Source of the DNA: Chitinophagales bacterium
GTDB taxonomy: Bacteria; Bacteroidota; Bacteroidia; Chitinophagales; UBA10324
Reading direction: 5' to 3'
Length of the DNA: 64,000 bases
NCBI GenBank assembly: GCA_019694975.1
Contig: JAIBAY010000001.1
Span: 1-64,000 of the forward strand
The position numbers and the translations under genes are program-made. Shown one piece after another: positions 54,938-63,818 of this stretch. Below the pieces are notes generated by a model that worked only from the letters and a program-made list of their open reading frames with translations, was not told where the DNA came from and did no database searches. The stretch's first letter is position 1. Each line of letters begins with the position of its first letter.

Positions 54938-54945
54938 TAGTTTTG
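54938..54945 (+). promoter_or_regulatory. -7 box of the beta-helix gene
   Basis: An exact TAnnTTTG match (TAGTTTTG), 17 nt before ATG 54963 and 9 nt after the Pho-box-like array. Confidence 0.6.
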
Positions 54946-54962
54946 CGCAAACAAAAAAAATC

Positions 54963-56582
54963 ATGAAAAAATCTACAACATTATTCCTGCTGATGGCGAT
55001 GCTTGGTGTTCAAACACTCTCGTTTGCCCAGGCGCCCGTGCAGGAAGTTTCAGGTTACATTACCAGCAATACTACGTGGACGAAAGAAAACATTTACCTG
55101 CTTTCAGGATTTGTTTATGTAACGAATGGTGCAACACTCACGATCGAACCCGGCACACTTATTAAAGGCGACAAGTTCTCAAAAGGCGCACTCATAATTG
55201 CACGCGGCGCAAAGCTGATCGCAGACGGAACCGCTGATGAACCCATTGTTTTCACTTCTAATGGTCCAACCGGATTCCGTACTTATGGAGACTGGGGCGG
55301 CATCATTCTTTTGGGTAAAGCATCCATTAACCAGGCAGGCGGAGAAGCGATTATCGAAGGTGGAGTGGATGATGGCCAGGGCAATGGTACCTATGGTGGC
55401 GGCACCTCCCCTGACGACAACGACAACTCCGGTGTGTTGCGTTATGTACGCATTGAGTTTCCCGGGATTGCTTTTGCACCCAACAATGAAATCAACGGAT
55501 TAACCTGCGGCGGCGTGGGAAGAGGAACCGTGCTTGAACATATACAAGTGAGTTACTCCGGCGATGATTCCTACGAGTTTTTTGGCGGAACTGTTAACGC
55601 TAAATACCTTATTGCTTTCCGCGGGTTGGACGATGATTTTGACACCGACAACGGTTACAGCGGAAAACTTCAATTCCTTTATTCGCTTCGCGATCCTAAT
55701 ATCGCAGACATCAGTGGTTCCAATGGATTTGAATCTGACAACGATGCAACAGGTTCAACGAATACGCCGGTAACACATGCGCTTTTTTCCAATGTTACCA
55801 TCGCAGGTCCTAAGGTGACATCCTCCAGCGCATTTAATGCCAGCTACAAACGCGGCGCTCACTTGCGGAGAAACACACAAACTTGCATTTACAACAGCAT
55901 ACTGATGGGTTATCCCAGCGGTATCATGGTAGATGGCGCGGCATCCGAAACAAATGCAACGGCGGATTTGCTGCAGGTTCGCAATACCGTCTTATCGGGT
56001 TGTGCCAGCAGTTTTGAAGTGGCTTCCGGCAGTGCATTTGATATCAGCGGATGGTTCAATACTGCTGCTTATGCCAATACTGTTTATACCGCGAATACCG
56101 ATGTGATGCTGACAGATCCTTTTAATCTTGCAGCTCCCAATGCTTTGCCGGCAGCAGGTTCACCCGTTTTAAGCGGTGCTGCTTTCTCTGTTACCAACCT
56201 GACAGATCCCTTTTTTGAAGTGGTGAATTTTCGCGGCGCTTTTGGCACAACCGACTGGACACTTGGATGGGCCAACTGGACACCCAACAATTCCGGTTAT
56301 ACGTCCGTCTCTGAACCAAACACAATCTCAGGCATCAACATTTACCCAAATCCTATGAGCGATAACGCAACCTTAGAACTTAATTTACAGGAAGCCAATA
56401 TGGTTAATATTGCCATCACCGACTTGTCCGGAAGGATGATCAGTGAAGTGTTGAATGAACAACTGGCTGCAGGTTATCATAACATCAGCATTCAGGCTCC
56501 GAATCTTGCAACAGGCCTTTACTTCCTGCAGGTAAGATCAGGGTACGACAACCAGGTGATCAAACTTACAGTAGCCAGGTAA
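54963..56582 (+). CDS. T9SS-exported right-handed beta-helix protein
   Basis: 539 residues. The signal peptide (LFLLMAMLGVQTLSFAQ) is followed by a parallel beta-helix-like domain (about 40-420) with repeating strands such as TLTIEPGTLIKGDKFSKGAL, YGDWGGIILLG and LRYVRIEFPGIAFAPNNEING, and several Asp/Gly-rich loops that could bind calcium (DDDFDTDNGYSG, DDNDNSG). The last 80 residues are a type A T9SS sorting domain (INIYPNPMSDNATLEL ... GLYFLQVRSGYDNQVIKLTV), so it is placed on the surface or released. It probably works with the TonB receptor upstream; the shared 11-bp-pitch array indicates co-regulation. Confidence 0.85.
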   Translation: MKKSTTLFLLMAMLGVQTLSFAQAPVQEVSGYITSNTTWTKENIYLLSGFVYVTNGATLTIEPGTLIKGDKFSKGALIIARGAKLIADGTADEPIVFTSNGPTGFRTYGDWGGIILLGKASINQAGGEAIIEGGVDDGQGNGTYGGGTSPDDNDNSGVLRYVRIEFPGIAFAPNNEINGLTCGGVGRGTVLEHIQVSYSGDDSYEFFGGTVNAKYLIAFRGLDDDFDTDNGYSGKLQFLYSLRDPNIADISGSNGFESDNDATGSTNTPVTHALFSNVTIAGPKVTSSSAFNASYKRGAHLRRNTQTCIYNSILMGYPSGIMVDGAASETNATADLLQVRNTVLSGCASSFEVASGSAFDISGWFNTAAYANTVYTANTDVMLTDPFNLAAPNALPAAGSPVLSGAAFSVTNLTDPFFEVVNFRGAFGTTDWTLGWANWTPNNSGYTSVSEPNTISGINIYPNPMSDNATLELNLQEANMVNIAITDLSGRMISEVLNEQLAAGYHNISIQAPNLATGLYFLQVRSGYDNQVIKLTVAR

Positions 56583-56604
56583 TTCATATTTTTTTGAAAT
56601 TGCA

Positions 56605-56639
56605 AATCCGCTCTGCTGATAACGGAGCGGATTTTTTTT
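56605..56639 (+). terminator. Terminator after the beta-helix gene
   Basis: AATCCGCTC (56605-56613) pairs with GAGCGGATT (56625-56633), with an 11-nt loop and a T tract to 56639. It separates the phosphatase gene from the upstream transcript. Confidence 0.88.
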
Positions 56640-56736
56640 GCAGGATTGCAAAAAGCAATGCTGGATAATTGAATGCATAAGCGATCGCATCCTATACGTA
56701 TGAAATTGCTACATTCACTACAGAAAATTAAAAAGC

Positions 56737-58089
56737 ATGTCTCGTCTTCTGCTTCTGCTCACGCTGCTGCAACTAAATATGAAAGTGGTAACCGGCCAGG
56801 ATACTACCCTGCTTGTTGCCGGGCCGATGCTTGGTTATGTGGAACATCGGGAAGCATTGGTATGGATAGAGGTTTCACAAGCAGTCCGCTCCATTGACTT
56901 AAAATATTATCCTGCCGATAATGCATCCATCGCAAAAACTATTCACTATACAGGCGCCTTGGGCGAAGCATACAATCCGGAGAAGGTAGTGCTGGAGAAT
57001 CTCGATATGAACACGGAATATGTATATGAAATATACCTAAACAATAAAAAGCAGGCCTTCTCTTACCCGCTGCATTTTAAAACCAAAGATATCTGGGAGT
57101 ACAGGCGTCCGGCACCCGACTTCTCTTTTTTGTTTGGGTCTTGTGCCTATATTAACGACCCTCCTTCCGACCGGCCCGGCGAAGTGTATGGATTAAGCCC
57201 GCGCATATTTGATACAATGGCAAAAGTCCCCGCTGATTTCATGCTCTGGCTTGGCGATAATACATATACGCGTGAGGCAGATTACACTTCAAGGAGCGGA
57301 TTCTACTATCGTTATACCCATACACGCAAATGCAGCAACATGCAGCACCTGCTGGCGTCGAGGCCTAATTTTGCCATTTGGGATGATCATGATTATGGTC
57401 CCAATGATGCAGGTTCCTCTTTTGAGCTGAAAGATGTTTCACTGCAAACATTTAAAGATTTCTGGGGGAATAAATCCTATGGTGAACCTGACAATCCCGG
57501 CGTCTATACAAAATTCACCTGGAGTGACTGCGATTTCTTTCTGATTGATGATCGTTATTACCGGTCGGATGATGTCATGAACGACAGCAGCAGCGAAAAA
57601 CAATTTATGGGCGACAGGCAATTTAGCTGGCTTGTGAATAACCTGCTTTATTCAAAAGCATCTTTCAAGTTCCTGGTCTTCGGCAGTCAGGTCCTCAATC
57701 CTTTGAATGATTTTGAAAGTTTCCGTTTTTACAGGAAAGAATATGATGCCCTGCTGAAACTTATCCGGGAAAACGGCATCACCGGTGTCGTTTTGCTCAG
57801 TGGCGACCGTCATTTTTCCGAGATCATCAAAGTGCAGCCGGAAGGCCTTTATCCTTTATACGATATAACAGGTTCTGCTTTCACTTCACGCAGTTATGCA
57901 AAATTTGCGGAGACAAAAGAATTCAAAAACCCATACCGCGTGGTGCCTGCCGCCGTCACCGAACAGAATTTTATAAAAGTTACCATCAGCGGCGGACGTA
58001 ATAACCGTGTGGCTGGTATCACAGCCATCACAGCCGATAATAAGGTGGCTTGGCAATATGAGATCCGGCAAGCGGAATTGAAGTGGTAG
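56737..58089 (+). CDS. PhoD-like alkaline phosphatase/phosphodiesterase
   Basis: 450 residues, exported (N-terminal hydrophobic segment LLLLLTLLQLNMKVVTGQ). An N-terminal fibronectin-like domain (about 25-115) precedes a PhoD-type calcineurin-like metallophosphatase domain: FGSCAY (metal Asp replaced by the family's Cys position), LWLGDNTYTRE, AIWDDHDYGPND and LSGDRHFSEI, which supply the Asp, Asn and His metal ligands. PhoD enzymes cleave phosphodiesters and monoesters outside the inner membrane. A terminator separates it from the beta-helix gene and I find no 11-bp-pitch array directly upstream, so it may be regulated differently. The start follows from the signal sequence. Confidence 0.88.
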   Translation: MSRLLLLLTLLQLNMKVVTGQDTTLLVAGPMLGYVEHREALVWIEVSQAVRSIDLKYYPADNASIAKTIHYTGALGEAYNPEKVVLENLDMNTEYVYEIYLNNKKQAFSYPLHFKTKDIWEYRRPAPDFSFLFGSCAYINDPPSDRPGEVYGLSPRIFDTMAKVPADFMLWLGDNTYTREADYTSRSGFYYRYTHTRKCSNMQHLLASRPNFAIWDDHDYGPNDAGSSFELKDVSLQTFKDFWGNKSYGEPDNPGVYTKFTWSDCDFFLIDDRYYRSDDVMNDSSSEKQFMGDRQFSWLVNNLLYSKASFKFLVFGSQVLNPLNDFESFRFYRKEYDALLKLIRENGITGVVLLSGDRHFSEIIKVQPEGLYPLYDITGSAFTSRSYAKFAETKEFKNPYRVVPAAVTEQNFIKVTISGGRNNRVAGITAITADNKVAWQYEIRQAELKW

Positions 58090-58373
58090 TCAGCTTACGG
58101 GACTGCATATCGACAATTAAAGCCAACATGCTCCATCAAGTTCCTTATTGCCCGATAAAGCAAGTGCCGGCAGTGTTTCTACTTAAGATGCGCCCCGTTA
58201 TCACCTCCTTACCGGAAATATCCTAATGAGAAGACCTATATACTTTCAATAATTTCAGGCAGATTTTTTCTTTCACCTGATTTGCATTTCAAACTTGTAA
58301 AACGCCCTTGTTACTGTATGGTTTGGCCGCAGCCAACCGGCCGCTTTTGGCGTGTTCAACATGAAAAAAAGGT

Positions 58374-58381
58374 TATTTTTG
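58374..58381 (+). promoter_or_regulatory. -7 box of the lipid A operon (leaderless spacing)
   Basis: An exact TATTTTTG with 4 nt between its last base and ATG 58386. A TTTG at 58346-58349 lies 24 bp upstream, slightly longer than the usual spacer. Confidence 0.6.
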
Positions 58382-58385
58382 CGCG

Positions 58386-59417
58386 ATGAAAATGACGGCC
58401 GGAGAATGGTGTACTTTGCTTAAGGGAAATCTGGAGGGAAATCCAGCCGAAATCATTACGCATCCTGCTAAAATTGAAGAAGCGTCAGCAGGTGCAATCA
58501 GCTTCATCGCCAATGCCAAATATGAGCCTTATGCTTACAGCACTAAAGCCTCGGCAATTATTGTGGCAAATGACCTGGTACTGAAGAAAAACATCAGGCC
58601 GGCTGTGATTCGGGTTGAACAACCGTATATAGCTTTCACCAGTGTGTTGCAGCGCTTCAACAACCCGCATCATGATCTGATCGGTACGGAAGAACCTTCT
58701 TTCATTCATAGTGCTGCGGCTATCGGTGCTGATGCCTATATTGGTGCTTTCAGCTATATAGGCAAGAATGTGCAGCTGGGTGACCGTGTGAAAATCTTCC
58801 CGCATGTTTACCTCGGTGAAGGCACCACGATTGGCGATGATACGATACTCTATCCCGGTGTCCGCGTTTACCGGAATTGCAGGATCGGGAAAGATTGTGT
58901 TATCCATGCTGGCGTAGTGATTGGTGCAGATGGATTTGGATTTGCGCCGCAGCCCGATGGCAGTTACCTGAAGGTGCCGCAGTTGGGCAATGTGGAAATT
59001 GAAGACGGTGTGGAGATCGGCTCCAATACCAGTATAGATCGTGCTACACTGGGCTCCACCATCATCAGAAAAGGTGTGAAGGTGGACAACCTCGTACAAA
59101 TAGCACACAATGTGGAGATCGGTGAGCATACGGTGATTGCCGCTCAAACCGGTATCTCCGGAAGCACAAAAATCGGTAAACACTGCCGCATTGGCGGACA
59201 GGTTGGATTTGTAGGGCATATTGAAATCGCGGATGGCAGCAGCATTAATGCACAGAGTGGCATTTCAAAATCCATAAAGGAAAAAAACAAAGCATGGAAC
59301 GGTGCACCGGCTTTTGAATACACTGCTTCGCTGCGGTCGCAATCCATTTTTCGTAATTTGCCGGCATTGGATAAACGGGTGGCAGAGCTGGAGAAAAAAT
59401 CATTGCAAAGTCATTAG
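58386..59417 (+). CDS. lpxD: UDP-3-O-acylglucosamine N-acyltransferase
   Basis: 343 residues; third step of lipid A synthesis, transferring a 3-hydroxyacyl chain from ACP to UDP-3-O-acyl-GlcN. An N-terminal uridine-binding domain (1-100, with [16 protein letters not shown]) precedes a left-handed beta-helix of hexapeptide repeats (about 105-300) with the catalytic-His region [16 protein letters not shown], followed by a C-terminal helix ([11 protein letters not shown]). It heads the operon lpxD, lpxC-fabZ, lpxA, ABC ATPase; all genes are on the same strand with gaps of 103, 56 and -17 nt. Confidence 0.96.
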   Translation: MKMTAGEWCTLLKGNLEGNPAEIITHPAKIEEASAGAISFIANAKYEPYAYSTKASAIIVANDLVLKKNIRPAVIRVEQPYIAFTSVLQRFNNPHHDLIGTEEPSFIHSAAAIGADAYIGAFSYIGKNVQLGDRVKIFPHVYLGEGTTIGDDTILYPGVRVYRNCRIGKDCVIHAGVVIGADGFGFAPQPDGSYLKVPQLGNVEIEDGVEIGSNTSIDRATLGSTIIRKGVKVDNLVQIAHNVEIGEHTVIAAQTGISGSTKIGKHCRIGGQVGFVGHIEIADGSSINAQSGISKSIKEKNKAWNGAPAFEYTASLRSQSIFRNLPALDKRVAELEKKSLQSH

Positions 59418-59520
59418 CAAACCGCGTGTTAACCGGACATACACTGTACTGATGCGAATACAGCCACTACGATGGACACAGGAAGTTGGTAACTAAAGAA
59501 TCTCTTCGAAAGAAAAAATC

Positions 59521-60927
59521 ATGAGCGTATTTCAACAAACATTAAGCAAGCCATTTACCCTATCAGGAATTGGTGTGCATACCGGCCAGAGTGTCAACCT
59601 TACAGTGCGTCCGGCACCGGGCAACCACGGTTATATATTCAAACGTATGGATATTGAAGGGGAGCCTACCGTGAAAGCCGATGTGGATCTAGTGGTGGAT
59701 GTATCACGCGGCACCACGCTGATGCAGCATGGGGTGAAGGTTAGTACGGTCGAACATCTGCTTGCCGCTCTGGTAGGCACGGAGATAGACAATGCTCTGA
59801 TTGAGCTGGATGCACAGGAAGTGCCCATCATGGATGGCAGCTCGCTCATGTTCGTTGACGCCATTCTTGATGCAGGCATAGAAGAGCAAACCAATTTCAG
59901 AAAAGAATATTTCTGCCTGCCGAAAAACATCAGCTTCCGCGATGAACAGAAAAATGTGGAAATGGTGGCAATTCCTTCGGAAGAGTATCAGCTGACAGTG
60001 ATGATAGATTACAACTCGCCGGTGCTTGGTCCGCAGCATGCCATGGTGGATCATATCAGTCAGTTCAAACAGGAAATTGCGGAAGCCAGGACTTTCTGTT
60101 TCCTGCATGAAATAGAATCACTGGTAGACAGTAATCTCATCCGTGGCGGTTCACTCGACAATGCCCTGGTAATTGTGGATCACAAAATAGAAGACGACCG
60201 GCTAAAAAAACTGGCAGGGCTCTTTAACCGTGAAGACATTGAAGTGGAGGAAGGTTATCTCAACAACGTAGCACTGCGCTACCGCAATGAACCGGCCCGT
60301 CATAAGTTGCTGGATGTTGTGGGCGACCTGGCATTGATCGGAACACCCATCAAAGCAAGGATACTGGCTACACGTCCCGGGCACTCGACGAATATCGCCT
60401 TTGCAAAAAAAATAAAAAGCTTTATCAAGGAATCGAAAGCCATGAAAGATATTCCTGTTTACGATCCTAACCTTCCACCAGTGTATGATATCCGGAAGAT
60501 CGAACGGTCGCTGCCGCACAAGTATCCCTTCCTGCTCATTGATAAGATCATCGAGATAAGCGATCAGCATGTAGTAGGTGTTAAAAATGTAACCTTCAAT
60601 GAAAATTTCTTCCAGGGCCATTTTCCCGGTAACCCTGTAATGCCCGGCGTATTGCAGATTGAAGCCATGGCACAAACCGGTGGCATCCTGGTGCTGAATA
60701 CCGTGGAGGATCCTGAACATTGGGACACTTATTTTCTTAAGATTGACAATGCACGATTCAAAAACAAAGTAGTGCCGGGTGATACTATGATTCTGAAACT
60801 CGAACTGCTGAGTCCCATCCGCCGCGGCCTCTGTGAAATGCGGGGCATCGTGTATGTTGGCAACAAAGTGATGACAGAAGCCGACCTTGTGGCTAAAATT
60901 GTCCGCAAAGAACAACCGCTTTCCTGA
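59521..60927 (+). CDS. lpxC-fabZ: Bifunctional LpxC deacetylase / FabZ dehydratase
   Basis: 468 residues. Residues 1 to about 305 are LpxC, the zinc deacetylase and committed step of lipid A synthesis: zinc ligands in STVEHLLAAL (His) and HKLLDVVGDLALIG (His and Asp), and the substrate-tunnel motif MDGSS. Residues about 318-468 are FabZ, the 3-hydroxyacyl-ACP dehydratase, with the catalytic His in FFQGHFPGNPVMPGVLQIE and the Glu that follows. The fusion is typical of Bacteroidota. It couples supply of hydroxyacyl-ACP (FabZ competes with LpxA/LpxD for it) to lipid A flux. Confidence 0.97.
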   Translation: MSVFQQTLSKPFTLSGIGVHTGQSVNLTVRPAPGNHGYIFKRMDIEGEPTVKADVDLVVDVSRGTTLMQHGVKVSTVEHLLAALVGTEIDNALIELDAQEVPIMDGSSLMFVDAILDAGIEEQTNFRKEYFCLPKNISFRDEQKNVEMVAIPSEEYQLTVMIDYNSPVLGPQHAMVDHISQFKQEIAEARTFCFLHEIESLVDSNLIRGGSLDNALVIVDHKIEDDRLKKLAGLFNREDIEVEEGYLNNVALRYRNEPARHKLLDVVGDLALIGTPIKARILATRPGHSTNIAFAKKIKSFIKESKAMKDIPVYDPNLPPVYDIRKIERSLPHKYPFLLIDKIIEISDQHVVGVKNVTFNENFFQGHFPGNPVMPGVLQIEAMAQTGGILVLNTVEDPEHWDTYFLKIDNARFKNKVVPGDTMILKLELLSPIRRGLCEMRGIVYVGNKVMTEADLVAKIVRKEQPLS

Positions 60928-60983
60928 CCAGTCTTACGGCGATCGATAACTTTTCTTAACACGACACTATTATAAAAGGCACC

Positions 60984-61784
60984 ATGTCACTGAATCTCAC
61001 CAGCATTCACCCAAAGGCCAGGATTGGCAAGAATGTGGAAATAAGCCCTTTCGTAACCGTATTTGAGGATGTCGAAATCGGTGATGGCTGTTGGATTGGC
61101 CCGAATGTCACGATTATGAATGGCGCACGTATCGGTAACAATTGTAAAATATTTCCCGGGGCTGTTATATCCGGTGAGCCACAAGACCTCAAATATCTCG
61201 GAGAAAAAACGCTGGCCATCATCGGCAATAATACGATCATCCGCGAATGCGTAACCGTAAACAAAGGCACCACTGCAAACAATAAGACTATTGTCGGCAG
61301 CAACTGCCTGTTGATGGCTTATGCCCATGTAGCACATGACTGTGAGATCGGCAATAATTGCGTTATTGCAAACAATGCAGCACTGGCCGGCCACATCATC
61401 ATAGAAGATTACGCGGTATTAGGCGGTGTATCTGCAGTACATCAGTTTGTAAAAATCGGCCAGCATGCATTTGTATCCGGCGGATCACTCGTGAGAAAGG
61501 ATGTCCCTCCTTTCGTTAAGGCGGCCAAGGAACCTCTTTCTTATGTAGGTATCAATTCAATCGGCCTGCGCAGGCGAGGATATAATGAAGCTACCATTAA
61601 CAGGATTGAAGATATCTATCGCATTATTTTCGTGAAAAACCATAACATCACCAAAGCACTCAGCCTGGTGGAAGAAGAGTTTGGCACCTCCCCCGAAAAA
61701 GATATCATCCTCGGATTCATCCGCAACTCCGAACGCGGCATCATGAAAGGCTATACGAACGGTCGCGATGAAAATCACGATTAG
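60984..61784 (+). CDS. lpxA: UDP-N-acetylglucosamine acyltransferase
   Basis: 266 residues; first step of lipid A synthesis. Hexapeptide repeats from residue 1 to about 190 form a left-handed beta-helix. The catalytic-His region reads YAHVAHDCEIGNNCVIANNAALAGH, and GGVSAVHQFVKIGQHAFVSGG follows. The C-terminal helical domain begins GINSIGLRRRGY. Length is normal (E. coli 262). Its last 17 nt overlap the ABC ATPase gene. Confidence 0.97.
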   Translation: MSLNLTSIHPKARIGKNVEISPFVTVFEDVEIGDGCWIGPNVTIMNGARIGNNCKIFPGAVISGEPQDLKYLGEKTLAIIGNNTIIRECVTVNKGTTANNKTIVGSNCLLMAYAHVAHDCEIGNNCVIANNAALAGHIIIEDYAVLGGVSAVHQFVKIGQHAFVSGGSLVRKDVPPFVKAAKEPLSYVGINSIGLRRRGYNEATINRIEDIYRIIFVKNHNITKALSLVEEEFGTSPEKDIILGFIRNSERGIMKGYTNGRDENHD

Positions 61785-62385
61785 CAAGGGAGGTAAGCGT
61801 TTCAATTATGAGTGGATATTAAAAAATATCAACCTCACCTTTCAATCTGGTACTGCCTATGCCATTCTCGGGCCTAACGGCAGCGGTAAATCAACACTGA
61901 TGCAGATTATTGCCGGCATGCTAAGTCCGTCAACAGGTACAATAATCTATGAAATCAATGGGTCGATGGTTGCTCCCGATGACATCTTCAGGCACCTCAG
62001 TATTGCAGCGCCTTACCTTGAACTGGTGGAAGAATTCACCATGCAGGAACTGTTTACGTTTCAACGACATTTCAAACCCTTCTGCAACAGGATGAACATT
62101 GACGAGGCAATAGCAGCCACCTCATTGTTTCCTGACCCTTCCAAACAGATCCGTAATTTTTCATCAGGCATGAAACAACGCCTTAAGGTTGCACTGGCAG
62201 TGCTGGCTGATGTGCCGCTGATATTGCTGGACGAACCAACCAATAACCTGGATGACAACGGCATCGAATGGTATCAGCAACTTATCAAAAAATTCCGGGG
62301 CGACCGGCTTATTATCGTATGTTCCAACGTAGCACATGAATATTTGTTCTGCACGGAAAAGATAGCGGTAACCCAATTTAAATAG
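61768..62385 (+). CDS. Orphan ABC transporter ATP-binding protein
   Basis: 205 residues, one ABC domain and no membrane segment. Walker A GPNGSGKST (about 34-42), signature FSSGMKQRLKVALAVLADVP, Walker B LILLDEPTNNLD and H-loop region VCSNVAHEY, in which the usual switch His is preceded by SN rather than SH. The overlap of 17 nt with lpxA indicates tight translational coupling. No permease with an ABC-type fold is encoded beside it; the next gene is a polytopic membrane protein of another kind. A role in lipopolysaccharide or lipid export is suggested by position only. Confidence 0.88.
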   Translation: MKITISKGGKRFNYEWILKNINLTFQSGTAYAILGPNGSGKSTLMQIIAGMLSPSTGTIIYEINGSMVAPDDIFRHLSIAAPYLELVEEFTMQELFTFQRHFKPFCNRMNIDEAIAATSLFPDPSKQIRNFSSGMKQRLKVALAVLADVPLILLDEPTNNLDDNGIEWYQQLIKKFRGDRLIIVCSNVAHEYLFCTEKIAVTQFK

Positions 62386-62425
62386 TTGGCTTTTACTGAC
62401 TATTTTGCTTTACTCAAACCACCTC

Positions 62426-63799
62426 ATGCTGACCACCGGTGAAATGCTCGCTGCCCTGTTTTATTGGGCACTGGGTACGGTATTGATATTCCGGCTTCCG
62501 CTATTCCGCAACACCGGAATAACATCAACACAGTTGGGAGGCATCCTGCTGATTAAGGTGACAGCAGGCATTATCTATGGTTACATTCACCACCGCATGT
62601 ATGATGGCGGAGACACTTTTGCATATTATTATGATAGTCTCATCGTCACTTCTGCGCTGCGTGACCACCCGTTAAAATTTCTGCACCTCGTATTCGGCAT
62701 CACGCACAGACCACCCGACAGTGATATAGCGGTGTATGCTTATCGCATGAGTTATTATACCGGCATGAGTTCTTACTTCATGGTACGGCTTCATGCCCTG
62801 ATGAATCTTTTCACATATTGTCATTACTACGGCAATGTGGCAATCTATAACTTCTTAACGCTCATCGGTCAATTGTACCTGTTCAGGTTTATTATGGTTT
62901 TTCAGCCGGCTAAAAAGAATATGGTATTAATACTGTTGTTCCTGTTCCCTTCTGTTGTCTTCTGGAGTTCGGGCATGCATAAAGACGGTATATCAATTGC
63001 TGCCATTGGTGTCATTTTATATTATGGCTATAAACTGATTCGCCTGATCTCTTTTACAACCGTGAATGGCGATGCATCAAAAAATAGTGAAGTAAAAATC
63101 AGTGAAGTAAGCAGTGAACAGCGGATGAGCCGGTTGATGCAATTGACTTCAGCTTTCTGCATGCTGGCCTTCGGGTTATGGATCTTAGCCGTCGTGAGGA
63201 ATTACCTGCTATTGCTCCTGCTTCCCGGATGCTGCACATTCATCTTAGTGCAATATGCGCCACGCTATATGTTGCTGAAATATTTATTGATTTATACACT
63301 GTTTTATTTCTTGCTTTTTCAACTCGGCTCATTGCATGAAAGCGTGAACTTATCCCTGCAAATGGCTGCCAAGCAGCAGGAGTTTTTTCAAAACCCGGGA
63401 GGAAGAACAAATATTATCCTGCCGCCAATGAAGCCCGGAATAACCGGTTTGCTCTGCCAGGTTCCTGTTGCGTTATACAATTGCTTCTTCCTTCCTTCGC
63501 TCACAGGTATGTCATCCGCACTGCAAATTTTTCCGGCAATCGATAATATCGTGGTAATCGTAATGCTGGTAACTGCATTATTTTTTGCCTTTCAACAAAC
63601 AGACAGGCGGCCAATGTCCCTTTTCCTGTTCTGCCTTTTTTTCGCATGGTCGGTATTTATCTTTACAGGCAGTATTGTTCCCAATATCGGAGCATTAGTA
63701 CGTTATAAAATGCCCGGCACATTATTTCTGCTGGCCGGATGTATCATCGTTATAGACGGTAAAAAGATAAAGCAGCTGATGAAACGCAGCAGTCAATAA
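62426..63799 (+). CDS. Polytopic membrane protein of unknown function
   Basis: 457 residues with roughly 10-12 hydrophobic helices. The first loop carries an Asp-rich DGGDTFAYYYDS motif and a histidine-rich IHHRMYDGGD segment, reminiscent of the acidic loop of GT-C glycosyltransferases and of EpsG/O-antigen polymerase-like proteins. PSVVFWSSGMHKDGISIAAIG is a second conserved-looking block. A glycosyltransferase or polymerase role is an inference. It is 40 nt after the ABC ATPase, on the same strand, with a TATTTTG box at 62401-62407. ATG 62426 is preferred over TTG 62405, which overlaps that box. Confidence 0.65.
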   Translation: MLTTGEMLAALFYWALGTVLIFRLPLFRNTGITSTQLGGILLIKVTAGIIYGYIHHRMYDGGDTFAYYYDSLIVTSALRDHPLKFLHLVFGITHRPPDSDIAVYAYRMSYYTGMSSYFMVRLHALMNLFTYCHYYGNVAIYNFLTLIGQLYLFRFIMVFQPAKKNMVLILLFLFPSVVFWSSGMHKDGISIAAIGVILYYGYKLIRLISFTTVNGDASKNSEVKISEVSSEQRMSRLMQLTSAFCMLAFGLWILAVVRNYLLLLLLPGCCTFILVQYAPRYMLLKYLLIYTLFYFLLFQLGSLHESVNLSLQMAAKQQEFFQNPGGRTNIILPPMKPGITGLLCQVPVALYNCFFLPSLTGMSSALQIFPAIDNIVVIVMLVTALFFAFQQTDRRPMSLFLFCLFFAWSVFIFTGSIVPNIGALVRYKMPGTLFLLAGCIIVIDGKKIKQLMKRSSQ

Positions 63800-63818
63800 C
63801 TAAAACAGCTCGTTGCTT

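Noticed and set aside
58485..60915. Long minus-strand ORFs (up to 244 codons) opposite lpxD and lpxC-fabZ
   Set aside because: They are antisense to intact lipid A genes and lack any conserved motif.
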